Assembly: GCF_002234615.1 (NCBI RefSeq)
Contig: NZ_NMQW01000043.1
Span: 1-64,000 of the forward strand
Direction: 5' to 3'
From: Paenibacillus rigui
GTDB lineage: Bacteria; Bacillota; Bacilli; Paenibacillales; NBRC-103111
DNA length: 64,000 nucleotides
A program made the position numbers and the translations under genes. The notes beneath the pieces were generated by a model, which worked only from the letters and a program-made list of their open reading frames with translations, had not been told where the DNA came from and did no database searches. Positions 25,939-33,863 of the stretch are shown here, piece by piece (the first letter of the stretch is position 1; every line of letters begins with the position of its first letter).

Positions 25939-26809
25939 AACGGTAGGTCGGGAGCCCTGCGACACCGGGCTTGACGCAGAACAAGCTGCCGGCATGCGGC
26001 TGCTTGGCGAGCTCCTCCTCGGTTGCGCCGATGCGGGCCGTCGTGATATACAGCTCGTCAAGGTTCGCGCCTCCAAAAGCGCAGGAGGAGGCCCGCTCCA
26101 CCGGAACGGGAATCGCTGTCAGCTGCTCCCCGGTATAAGGATTCCAGCGCGACACCTGCCAGCCGCCCCATTGCGCAACCCAGAGCATGCCTTCCGCGTC
26201 TACCGTCATCCCATCGGGGAAGCCTCCGTCTGCGGGGATCGTCACCACCGTCCGGCGATGGGTCAAACTGCCTGTCTCCACATCAAAATCATACGCGACG
26301 ACCCGTTTGGTAGGAGAATCGATATAGTACATCGTCCTCCCATCCGGGCTCCAGCCGAGCCCGTTGGACACAGTGACCCCTTCAATTGCCTTGCGTACCG
26401 TTCGATCCGACTCCAGACAATACAAAGCGCCAGCCGGTCCCTGCTCCTTCTTGTCCATCGTCCCCGCCCAGAAGCGTCCGGCGGCGTCGCACTTCCCATC
26501 ATTGAACCGGTTACCCGCCTGGCCCGGCTCCGGGTCTTGTATAGCAGTCAGCTGCTCGGTATCCCAATCGAGGGTATAAAATCCCTGCTCCATCGCAAGC
26601 ACCAAGCCACCGGCCTCGCGCACGACAGCTGCACCTACCATTTGATCCAGGGCAACGGATCGATCCGATCTGTCGAGGGGGTTGAACGCGTGCACCTTTT
26701 TACCGGCGATATCAACCCAATACAGCAGCCCGCTCCGCTCATCCCAGCAAGGTCCCTCTCCTAATTGAGCCTGTGCATCCAGCACCAGCTCTACTTGCGG
26801 CTGCGCCAT
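25928..26809 (-). CDS. SMP-30/gluconolactonase-family hydrolase
   Basis: 293 residues forming a six-bladed beta-propeller. Metal-binding residues typical of the family are visible: Glu in LGEGPCWDE, Asn in NRFNDGKCD, Asn in VSNGLGWS and Asp in GGFPDGMTVD. The family hydrolyses sugar-acid lactones such as gluconolactone in the cytoplasm. No dehydrogenase that would supply the lactone is adjacent. The gene leads a two-gene operon with the protein kinase, overlapping by 11 bp. Confidence 0.87.
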   Translation of the reverse strand: MAQPQVELVLDAQAQLGEGPCWDERSGLLYWVDIAGKKVHAFNPLDRSDRSVALDQMVGAAVVREAGGLVLAMEQGFYTLDWDTEQLTAIQDPEPGQAGNRFNDGKCDAAGRFWAGTMDKKEQGPAGALYCLESDRTVRKAIEGVTVSNGLGWSPDGRTMYYIDSPTKRVVAYDFDVETGSLTHRRTVVTIPADGGFPDGMTVDAEGMLWVAQWGGWQVSRWNPYTGEQLTAIPVPVERASSCAFGGANLDELYITTARIGATEEELAKQPHAGSLFCVKPGVAGLPTYRYGG

Positions 26810-26975
26810 TGTCTTATCCTCCCATCAGCCGTTATGATGTTCCAATTCTCCCCTCATTGTAGCACAAGCCCAGGCAGTTGGTAAAAATAAACAAGCGATG
26901 GCCATGTGACAATCGGACGCTAAGTATTAAGAAAAACGCTGTTGCGGTGTCCTTCGGCGGACCCTATACGTTTGT

Positions 26976-27112
26976 GTGTGGGGGGAAGTCAGGTGTGGGG
27001 TTCCGGCCTCTGTTGAAACTCGTGTTCCTTGAATCCAACCAACCAGCGGTAGAACACTAGTTTCAAAGGCGGACGCTCCGCTCCTCCACCCCACACCTGA
27101 CCCCCTCCGTTC
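26976..27112. repeat. Long nested inverted repeat (possible REP/MITE-like element)
   Basis: GTCAGGTGTGGGGT (26988-27001) is a perfect inverted copy of ACCCCACACCTGAC (27088-27101), with G-rich and C-rich flanks extending it. Inside, TTGAAACTCGTGTTC (27014) and GAACACTAGTTTCAA (27052) pair at 14 of 15 positions. The whole forms one long imperfect hairpin with a side stem GCGGA/TCCGC. It lies in a 640-bp gene-free stretch (26810-27450); the rest of that stretch holds only a terminator. Confidence 0.7.
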
Positions 27113-27350
27113 TACTCTGTGCTTTGTGTTAGTGCCTTACCCCCTAAACGATCTTCAATTCGGTATTCATATCTATGACTGCCTATGTAATAATCCGTAT
27201 CCTATACAGCGTTACGGCACAAGCTGCGGATCGTGGCATCCTTCGCACACCAGCAGCTTAAAACCTTTACTCAGGTCTCCGCAGCCCCGAAATATTATAA
27301 ATTCTGGCATGTATAATGATTCCCTGCTCATGACGGCATGCGTTCGCCAC

Positions 27351-27396
27351 GAAAAAAGACCTTTGGCCCTCGTCTGAGGATGGCGCCAAAGGTCTC
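27351..27396 (-). terminator. Terminator of the 92-residue gene
   Basis: AGACCTTTGGC / GCCAAAGGTCT forms an 11-bp stem on the minus strand, followed by TTTTTTCG. It lies about 55 bp past the stop codon. Confidence 0.85.
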
Positions 27397-27450
27397 ATAA
27401 CATCACTTCATCAGGGCGTAACCCGCCGCTCCGGGCCACGGTACGCTTGT

Positions 27451-27729
27451 TTAACTGGAAAAACCGTCGTTTTCCAGGCTGGCCAGCGCAGCCTCGTCTT
27501 CCGCCAAATCCGCCTGCGCCTGCTCCACCGCCAGCTGATTATGGCTTAAGCCTGCCTGCTCGACAGCCCGCTCGGCACGCTCCACTGCTGTATTTGCCTG
27601 CTCTATCATCTGTTCCGTGGGATGGCTCTGCGCTTGCGTAACCGCGTTATGCGCATTGTGCACGGAGTTTTGCGCTTGGGAAATCGGGTTTTGCGACTGC
27701 AGGCTGGAATCGGTTCTTGCTCTCGACAT
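27451..27729 (-). CDS. Small helical Gln/Ala/Glu-rich protein
   Basis: 92 residues. After an Asn/Gln/Ser-rich head (SLQSQNPISQAQNSVHNAHN) the sequence becomes heptad-like (VERAERAVEQA, LAVEQAQADLAEDEAALASL), predicting one or two long helices or a coiled coil. It has no Cys, no hydrophobic segment and few aromatics. AAGGAGGGG lies 9 bp before the ATG at 27729, and a strong terminator follows. Composition is reminiscent of small stress or spore-associated proteins, but I recognise no family. Confidence 0.65.
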   Translation of the reverse strand: MSRARTDSSLQSQNPISQAQNSVHNAHNAVTQAQSHPTEQMIEQANTAVERAERAVEQAGLSHNQLAVEQAQADLAEDEAALASLENDGFSS

Positions 27730-27960
27730 AGGGATGCCCCTCCTTGGGTTTGGATTGCATTCCTGTTTACTATGGAACAAAACGGACCGTTTTATGCTCC
27801 TTGATCCCTTGCCTGTAACGTCAATCCCGTAACCCACCCCTGGAAGCAAGGGGAATAGTCCCACTCCAAGGGTGTGCCCTTCCCCGGTCGGCGGGGGGCC
27901 GCAGCCAAAGCTCCGTCTCTCTTCCAGCGCGGCTTTTAGAGAGCAGCGCCAACCCGCCGC

Positions 27961-28806
27961 TTAGAACAAATCCAGCTGCCGCGGCTCGGTGCCCTCATAC
28001 TCGATGCCGAGCATCCGCATCAGCTGCTTCGCATTTCCGGCGGCGTCCCCGCCGGAGTTGTTGTTGAAGATGACCGCGATGTTCGCGGTCTCCCGCTCCA
28101 GCAGGCGCAGGCGCTCCGCCCATTCGGCGAGCTCCGCTTCGCTGTAGCGGTACAGGTAGCGCACGTCGCGCCAGTTCGGCTGGCCGCCGCTGTTCCACCC
28201 GGCGGCGTTGCGCCCGTGCATCCGCACCACCGTCTGCTCGGGGTGCGTTGCCTTCAGCACGGTCGGCACGCTTCCGTCGCCGGCCTGCGGCTCATCGCAG
28301 ATGCTGTGGAACCACCCTTCCTTCTCGAGGAAGGAGAGGGTCCGCTCCCGCAGCTGCGGGGTGAACCAGCTCTGGTGGCGGAACTCCAGCGCCACCGGCA
28401 GCCCCTTCATCGCATCCTTGGCGTCGCGCAGCAAGGCGACATGCTCCCGCGTGCAGTTAAACCAAGGCGGGTACTGAAACAGCACAGATTGCAGCTTGCC
28501 CGCCTCCATGACGGGCTGTACAGAATCGCGGAAAGCCTGGAACATAGACGCCGAATCCGCAAAGGGGCTGCGTCCCCTCAGATGCCCTGTCATCCCTTGG
28601 TAGGCTTTGACGACGAATTGGAAGTCGTCCGGTGTCTCCCGCACCCAGCGCTCGAACGTTGCGGGCGCCGGCACGGCATAGAACGAGCTGTCGACCTCCA
28701 CGACATTGAAGTGCTGGCTGTAGGCCCTCAGCTTATCCCGCTGCGGCACGCCATTCATATATAAATCATCATGATCCCCCCACCCGGCAAGTCCGATTCG
28801 GATCAA
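27961..28806 (-). CDS. DUF72 (YunF-like) protein
   Basis: 281 residues, TIM-barrel DUF72 family. MIRIGLAGWGDHDDLYMNG opens the barrel; SQHFNVVEVDSSFYAVP, VLFQYPPWF, ALEFRHQSW and IFNNNSGGDAAGNA are family blocks. Biochemical activity is unknown. The TTG start at 28806 has GGGGGGAG at 7 bp. Monocistronic and divergent from kimA. Confidence 0.87.
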   Translation of the reverse strand: MIRIGLAGWGDHDDLYMNGVPQRDKLRAYSQHFNVVEVDSSFYAVPAPATFERWVRETPDDFQFVVKAYQGMTGHLRGRSPFADSASMFQAFRDSVQPVMEAGKLQSVLFQYPPWFNCTREHVALLRDAKDAMKGLPVALEFRHQSWFTPQLRERTLSFLEKEGWFHSICDEPQAGDGSVPTVLKATHPEQTVVRMHGRNAAGWNSGGQPNWRDVRYLYRYSEAELAEWAERLRLLERETANIAVIFNNNSGGDAAGNAKQLMRMLGIEYEGTEPRQLDLF

Positions 28807-28858
28807 TGGCTTCTCCCCCCATCGACAGGATAAAAACAGTTATTTACGGATGCTGCAA

Positions 28859-29032
28859 TGGGTGATACAATTCATTCGTTATGCCTTGAACAACATGATC
28901 ATCACCCATATAGCTGTAATACATGGCTTCAGCGATGCTAGGAAAACGCTTCTTGCAGGTGTTAAGACGCCGAGACGAAGGAGTGCTCTCCCTGGCTATT
29001 CGTGGTGCCTGCAAGTGTTCATTTTATTTTAC
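28859..29032 (+). ncRNA. Structured leader of the potassium importer gene (candidate cis-regulatory RNA)
   Basis: Several stems can form before the kimA start: GGGTGAT (28860) with ATCACCC (28901), AGCG/CGCT (28931/28947), and a larger one in which CTTGCAGG (28952-28959) pairs with CCTGCAAG (29008-29015). The larger stem contains ACGAA/TTCGT and a small GGAG/CTCC hairpin. TTCATTTTATTTT follows, which would suit a terminator or attenuator. In Bacillus this gene is controlled by the ydaO-type c-di-AMP riboswitch, but I do not see that riboswitch's conserved blocks here. Confidence 0.4.
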
Positions 29033-29048
29033 TAGAAAGAGGGTTTAT

Positions 29049-30866
29049 ATGGTAGGCAAGCTTAAACGCTACTTAATTGGAAAGCCGATGAAATCCAACG
29101 CGCTGGAGGACGAAAAGCTATCCAAACTGAAGGCATTGGCGGTACTTTCCTCCGATGCTCTATCTTCCGTCGCTTACGGGACGGAGCAAATCTTACTGGT
29201 CCTCATGACCGTAGGCGCAGCCGCCTTATGGTATTCGCTTCCCATTTCAATCGCTGTGCTGGGGCTGTTGACGATCCTGATTTTATCTTACCGTCAGACG
29301 ATCTTCTCTTACCCTTCCGGAGGCGGCGCGTATATCGTATCCAAGGACAATATCGGCGTGACCTCCGGGCTGATGGCCGGCGGGTCGCTGCTTGTTGATT
29401 ATATTTTAACGGTGGCGGTCAGCTCTTCGGCCGGAACCGACGCGATTACCTCCGCATTTCCCGGATTGCACGATCATCGGGTGCTCATTTCATTGATCAT
29501 GATTACCTTCCTGACCTTGATGAACTTGCGCGGGATCACAGAGTCTGCCTCGGTGCTTGCGCTGCCTGTCTATTTATTCGTCATTTCGATCTTTGTGCTT
29601 ATCGTCTGCGGCATTATCCATTATGCGACCGGAGGCGTGTCCGCACCTGCCCCACATTATGGCGCAACGCTGTCCAGCGTCAGTCTTTTTCTACTGCTCA
29701 AAGCGTTCAGCTCCGGCTGCTCCGCCCTCACCGGTGTTGAGGCCGTGTCCAACGCCATTCCCAATTTCAAACAACCTGCCGAGAAAAATGCCGCCTCAAC
29801 GCTCCTCATGATGGGCGCGATTCTAGGTGCCATGTTCATCGGCATCAGCCTGCTCGCTTACTGGTACGGCATTCAGCCCAATGAGAAGGAAACCGTTGTT
29901 TCCCAGATCGCTGATGCGACCTTCGGCCGCGGCACGATCTATTTTATCATTCAGGGCGTGACCGCCTTAATCTTGTTCCTGGCAGCCAACACCGCCTATT
30001 CAGCCTTTCCTTTGCTTGCCTTCATGCTGGCCAAAGACAAGTTCATGCCCCACATGTTCATGGTACGCGGCGACCGGCTCGGCTTCTCCAACGGCATTAT
30101 TATTTTGGGCTTGCTGTCCGCGCTGCTGGTCATCGCCTTTCACGGGGACACGGAAAATTTGATTCCGCTGTACGCCGTCGGGGTATTCATCCCGTTCACC
30201 TTATCCCAGCTTGGGATGATGATCCGCTGGATCAAGCTGAGACCGGCCGGCTGGATCGTGAAGCTGTTGATCAATACGGTTGGGATGCTGACAACCTTGT
30301 CCATCACCTTGATTTTTATCATCACAAAGTTCGAACAGGTGTGGATGATCTTCGTCTTCCTGCCGCTCGTGATGCTGCTGTTTCACCGGATTTACCTGCA
30401 TTATGAGAACACGGCGAATGAGCTGCGTATCAATCTGGCGCTGGACAAGCCTGTGATTAAAGGAAGCACCATCGTCATTCCCGTAGCTGGCATTACCCGC
30501 GTCGTATTAAATACGATCAGCTATGCCAAGTCGCTTACGGATAACGTCGTTGCCGTCTATATCGCCTTTGATGAAGAAGAAATTCATAGAATGGAAGCAA
30601 AATGGGAGGAATGGAATCCGGGCGTTCGCCTGATCGTATTGCGTTCACGTTACCGGAGCGTGATGAAGCCGCTCATCAAGTTCATTGAGACCGTGGAATG
30701 GAAAACCGCGGAGTCGGATCACATTACTATACTCATTCCGCAATTTATTACGAAGCATTGGTGGCAGAACATTCTCCACAATCAGACCAGTCTGCTCATC
30801 CGCACCTATCTGTTCACTCAAAAGGACATCGTCATAGCGACTGTACCGTACCATTTGAACAGGTAA
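29049..30866 (+). CDS. kimA: High-affinity potassium importer KimA (APC-family permease, YdaO-like)
   Basis: 605 residues, matching B. subtilis KimA (607) along its length: FLIGKP/YLIGKP start, KLKALAVLSSDALSSVAYGT, SYPSGGGAYIVSKDN, GGSLLVDYILTVAVS, LKAFSSGCSALTGVEA and the C-terminal LRTYLF, PQFITK and DIVIATVPYHLN blocks. It has twelve membrane helices followed by a cytoplasmic domain (about 460-605) that in KimA binds c-di-AMP. It imports K+ driven by protons at low external potassium. The ATG at 29049 follows AAAGAGGG at 6 bp; the frame open back to 28923 covers the structured leader. A bidirectional terminator follows immediately. Confidence 0.92.
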   Translation: MVGKLKRYLIGKPMKSNALEDEKLSKLKALAVLSSDALSSVAYGTEQILLVLMTVGAAALWYSLPISIAVLGLLTILILSYRQTIFSYPSGGGAYIVSKDNIGVTSGLMAGGSLLVDYILTVAVSSSAGTDAITSAFPGLHDHRVLISLIMITFLTLMNLRGITESASVLALPVYLFVISIFVLIVCGIIHYATGGVSAPAPHYGATLSSVSLFLLLKAFSSGCSALTGVEAVSNAIPNFKQPAEKNAASTLLMMGAILGAMFIGISLLAYWYGIQPNEKETVVSQIADATFGRGTIYFIIQGVTALILFLAANTAYSAFPLLAFMLAKDKFMPHMFMVRGDRLGFSNGIIILGLLSALLVIAFHGDTENLIPLYAVGVFIPFTLSQLGMMIRWIKLRPAGWIVKLLINTVGMLTTLSITLIFIITKFEQVWMIFVFLPLVMLLFHRIYLHYENTANELRINLALDKPVIKGSTIVIPVAGITRVVLNTISYAKSLTDNVVAVYIAFDEEEIHRMEAKWEEWNPGVRLIVLRSRYRSVMKPLIKFIETVEWKTAESDHITILIPQFITKHWWQNILHNQTSLLIRTYLFTQKDIVIATVPYHLNR

Positions 30867-30908
30867 AAAACAGAGCGCTCCCGGCTAGGGAGCGCTCTAT
30901 CGATTTTA
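30866..30908. terminator. Bidirectional terminator between kimA and cls
   Basis: AGAGCGCTCCC / GGGAGCGCTCT, an 11-bp perfect stem with a 5-nt loop, is flanked by AAAAAA on the left and ATCGATTTT on the right. The convergent genes kimA and cls end on either side. Confidence 0.9.
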
Positions 30909-30914
30909 TCTTTG

Positions 30915-32375
30915 CTACAATATTGGCGACAGCAGTCTCGCCATGGATTCCGCCGCACGGGTCAGCAGCTTGCGCTTCCCGTACTTTTCCCAGGTGAGCA
31001 GCTCGCTGTTCTTCATGTCCTCCTCAAAAATCGCCTCCAGCCGCGACGCCACATCCTCCCCATATAAAAACGCCGTCACCTCAAAATTCAGCTCAAAGCT
31101 CCGATGATCCAGATTCGCTGTGCCGACGGAAGCGGCCTGCCCGTCCACGATCATGGTTTTGGCATGCAGAAATCCGTTGCTGTACAAGTAGCACTTTGCC
31201 CCCGCCTGCAGCAAATCTCTCAAATACGAGTAAGAGGCAAAATGGACCAGCAGATGGTCGGCCCGCTTCGGAATCATAATCCGCACATCAATGCCGGACA
31301 GCACAGCAATCTTCAGTGCATTGAACATACTGTCATCCGGCACAAAATACGGCGTCTGCAAATAGATGCTTTTCCGCGCCTGAAAAATCATTTTGATGTA
31401 GCCGTTCTTGATTTGCTGCTTCTCCGAGTTCGGCCCGCTCGATACGATTTGTACCGCGGTCTTGGGCGTGTGGCTCATCTCCGGGAACAGCTCGACCGGC
31501 TCCATCGTCAGCTTCTCGTTGGAAGCGATGTCCCAATCCATCAGAAACTGCACTTGCAGCCGGTACACCGCATCGCCATAAAGCATGAGGTGCGTGTCGC
31601 GCCAGTACCCGAACACTGGGTTCATACCTAAATATTCATTGCCGATATTAAATCCGCCGATGAAGCCGACCTTCCCGTCGATCACGGCGATTTTGCGATG
31701 ATTGCGGTAATTCAGCCGAAAATTGAGGAACGGGATTTTGGATGGAAAAAAAGGATATACCGCTCCCCCTGCAGCTTTTAATTCGCGAAACAGCCTGTGA
31801 TTGACCCCAAGCGACCCGATATCGTCGTACAGCAGCCGAACCTGAACCCCCTCCTTGGCTTTGCGCTTCAACGCCTGCACAAGTCTCCGACCGGTCTCAT
31901 CATTGCCGATTTTGTAATACAAAATATGGATGTGCTGCTCCGCCTCGGCGATGCATTCGAGCAGTGTCTCGAATTTGCGTACACCGTCGGTAAACACCGT
32001 AACCTCGTTATTTTGCGACAGCGGCGAGTAGCTGCTGATCAGATTCATATAAATCAGATGCCGAAACCGTTCGATGGCCGGCTCGTTATAGGCAAATGTC
32101 CCCCGCTGCATCTGATCGCCCTGCAGGTCCATCTGCTCCCTTACCCGCTCCTGCATGCGCGGCCTCATCCGGTATACCTTTTGTCTCGCCAGGTTTTGCC
32201 CGAGGAAAATATAAATGATGAAACCGATAATCGGCAGCAGCAAAAGCAGCATGAGCCACGCCCACGTGACCCCTATATTCCGTCTTTCCAAGAAAATAAT
32301 AGCAATAGCAAACAGCAGGCTGATGACCGGAATCCAATCGCTCATCGTCTTCCAAAGGTCGCTCCACATCTGCAT
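30915..32375 (-). CDS. cls: Cardiolipin synthase
   Basis: 486 residues. Two N-terminal membrane helices (about 13-30 and 36-58) precede two phospholipase D domains with HKD motifs NHRKIAVIDGKVGFIGG (about 230) and HAKTMIVDGQAASVGTAN (about 410). It condenses two phosphatidylglycerols into cardiolipin at the membrane. GGGGTGAG precedes the ATG. It is divergent from a LysM-3D wall protein, and the shared 170-bp promoter region carries a 21-bp direct repeat. Confidence 0.93.
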   Translation of the reverse strand: MQMWSDLWKTMSDWIPVISLLFAIAIIFLERRNIGVTWAWLMLLLLLPIIGFIIYIFLGQNLARQKVYRMRPRMQERVREQMDLQGDQMQRGTFAYNEPAIERFRHLIYMNLISSYSPLSQNNEVTVFTDGVRKFETLLECIAEAEQHIHILYYKIGNDETGRRLVQALKRKAKEGVQVRLLYDDIGSLGVNHRLFRELKAAGGAVYPFFPSKIPFLNFRLNYRNHRKIAVIDGKVGFIGGFNIGNEYLGMNPVFGYWRDTHLMLYGDAVYRLQVQFLMDWDIASNEKLTMEPVELFPEMSHTPKTAVQIVSSGPNSEKQQIKNGYIKMIFQARKSIYLQTPYFVPDDSMFNALKIAVLSGIDVRIMIPKRADHLLVHFASYSYLRDLLQAGAKCYLYSNGFLHAKTMIVDGQAASVGTANLDHRSFELNFEVTAFLYGEDVASRLEAIFEEDMKNSELLTWEKYGKRKLLTRAAESMARLLSPIL

Positions 32376-32438
32376 CCGTCACTCACCCCGACTTCCATAA
32401 GCTTTCCTGTTACTACCATACATTATTTTGAAAAATAT

Positions 32439-32513
32439 GCAAAATAGGCAGGCCTAGTAAGCCCCCTATTGCCGGCGGATGTTTAGAATCTAGCAAAATA
32501 GGCAAATCTAGTA
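32439..32513. repeat. 21-bp direct repeat in the cls / LysM-3D divergent promoter region
   Basis: GCAAAATAGGCAGGCCTAGT at 32439 and GCAAAATAGGCAAATCTAGT at 32493 match at 18 of the 21 positions, 54 bp apart. The second runs into a CTAGTACTAG palindrome. Position between divergent envelope genes suggests regulator binding sites or repeated promoter elements. Confidence 0.7.
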
Positions 32514-32546
32514 CTAGTTTCTTGAAAAGAAGGAGGATCCCTGCCC

Positions 32547-33287
32547 ATGTTTGGAACCCGTTTGAACCGGATGACGCTCATCTGTCTCGTATTGCTGCTC
32601 CAAGCAGCCCCCGGCTTGACTAGCCGTGCTTACGCTTACTACGGTGATGAAGGTTATGAGGATGCGGCCGCTGTGTACGGACCTGCCTATATCGCTTACG
32701 ATTCAACAACGGAGCTGGGCCCGGTGCTCGGTCCCGCTCTTCCTGAGGCCGAGCCGGAGCCGGCTGCAACGCCGCAGCCGCTGAAGTATCAAGTCGCCTC
32801 GGGAGATACCCTGTACAAAATTGCCCGTGATTTCAATATTTCTATCACCGCACTCCTGGTAGAGAACGATATTCCCGACCCGAAGCGGTTATCCGTCGGG
32901 CAGCAGCTGCTCATTCCGGATTCCGAAGCGATTATCCCCCTGCCAGGCGGCGAACGCCAAGTGGTCAAGCAGGTTATCAGCTCCACGCTGACCGCCTACA
33001 CGGCAGGCGTCGAATCGACGGGCAAGAGCCCCTCGCATTCCGCCTACGGTATTACCTACAGCGGCAGCCGGGCCGAGGAAGGACGGACAATCGCCGTCGA
33101 CCCTAATGTCATCCCTATCGGCACCACCGTATTCATTGACGGTATAGGCATACGTAAAGCCGAGGACACCGGCTCCGCCGTCCGCGGCGCCCGCATCGAC
33201 GTCTTCATGGACGACGTTAAACAGGCTATCAATTTTGGCGTGAAGCGCAACGTGAAGGTGTATGTACTCTCAGGGGAAAATGTGTAG
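32547..33287 (+). CDS. Secreted cell-wall protein with LysM and 3D domains
   Basis: 246 residues. The signal peptide (about 1-29) is followed by an acidic/Pro linker and a LysM peptidoglycan-binding domain (about 79-124, YQVASGDTLYKIARDFN, VGQQLLIP). The C-terminal 3D domain (about 145-240) shows the three conserved Asp: TIAVDPNVIPIGT, KAEDTGSAVRG and RIDVFMDD. Such YocH/Rpf-Sps-like proteins cleave peptidoglycan during growth or resuscitation. AAGGAGGA precedes the ATG at about 9 bp, and a terminator follows about 105 bp after the stop. Confidence 0.9.
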   Translation: MFGTRLNRMTLICLVLLLQAAPGLTSRAYAYYGDEGYEDAAAVYGPAYIAYDSTTELGPVLGPALPEAEPEPAATPQPLKYQVASGDTLYKIARDFNISITALLVENDIPDPKRLSVGQQLLIPDSEAIIPLPGGERQVVKQVISSTLTAYTAGVESTGKSPSHSAYGITYSGSRAEEGRTIAVDPNVIPIGTTVFIDGIGIRKAEDTGSAVRGARIDVFMDDVKQAINFGVKRNVKVYVLSGENV

Positions 33288-33394
33288 CTTTGCTAGTTTC
33301 GTAGACAAGGATATCGGCATTGCCGTCTTTCAAGATGGCGGCATTTGTCAAGATAGACGAAGGATGAGAAGCTTATACGCTTATCTACGGACCA

Positions 33395-33427
33395 AGAGCC
33401 GCTGGCAATAAACCAGCGGCTCTTTTT
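33395..33427 (+). terminator. Terminator of the LysM-3D gene
   Basis: AGAGCCGCTGG / CCAGCGGCTCT, 11-bp perfect stem, 7-nt loop, then TTTTTT. It also separates this gene from the convergent small gene at 33440. Confidence 0.92.
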
Positions 33428-33439
33428 TACTAGCTTTGA

Positions 33440-33628
33440 TTAGAATGTGACAGCTTCCACTTTGCGCAAAGGAATATATACTGTGATACCTGCGCTAGTC
33501 GTAATCACTACGTTACCGTCTTTAATCCCTTGATATTTCCCTGTACGGAAGGCACTGTCGAAATAAACAGTAATTTGTGTGCCTAAGCTAACTTTGTCAA
33601 GAATGCTGAGGATGGAGGATGTGGACAT
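33440..33628 (-). CDS. Small Sm-like beta-barrel protein of unknown function
   Basis: 62 residues: a short helix (STSSILSILDKVSLG) then five predicted strands (TQITVYFDSAFRTGKYQGI, GNVVITTSAGITVYIPLRKVEAVTF), an Sm/Lsm-like small barrel pattern. The ATG at 33628 is preceded by AAAGGGGG at 9 bp; the frame to 33649 adds seven residues without support. A similarly patterned small protein lies at 43736. It may bind RNA or act as a spore-associated structural protein; neither can be shown. Confidence 0.65.
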   Translation of the reverse strand: MSTSSILSILDKVSLGTQITVYFDSAFRTGKYQGIKDGNVVITTSAGITVYIPLRKVEAVTF

Positions 33629-33703
33629 CGGGTGCAACCCCCTTTCCAATGCTAGGATAAGATATCATATGCTAGTGGACCCTCAAAAAACTAGATTAAT
33701 ATA

Positions 33704-33786
33704 GTAGGGAAAGAACATATTTTAAGGGACAACCCGCCCTCACCTGTGGTGCCTGCCGGGCCAATGTAGGGAAAAAATCATATTTT
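33704..33786. repeat. Imperfect direct repeat upstream of glnS
   Basis: GTAGGGAAAGAACATATTTT (33704) and GTAGGGAAAAAATCATATTT (33766) share nearly all bases, 62 bp apart, in the glnS promoter region. A TATTAT -10-like box lies at 33824. Possible regulatory sites. Confidence 0.5.
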
Positions 33787-33863
33787 CAAAGCGTCAGCCA
33801 TTATATTTCCATCCGTTTTTGTGTATTATATTAAGATAAACTATGAAGCAAGAAAGGTTGATT

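Noticed and set aside
28807-29048. ydaO-type c-di-AMP riboswitch before kimA
   Set aside because: Expected from Bacillus, but the conserved GGGGGA, TTGGGGTGAA-like and CGAATCCG blocks are not present; recorded only as a structured leader.
33650-33863. T-box riboswitch before glnS
   Set aside because: No GGGTGGNACCGCG-type T-box sequence or terminator with antiterminator pairing is visible.
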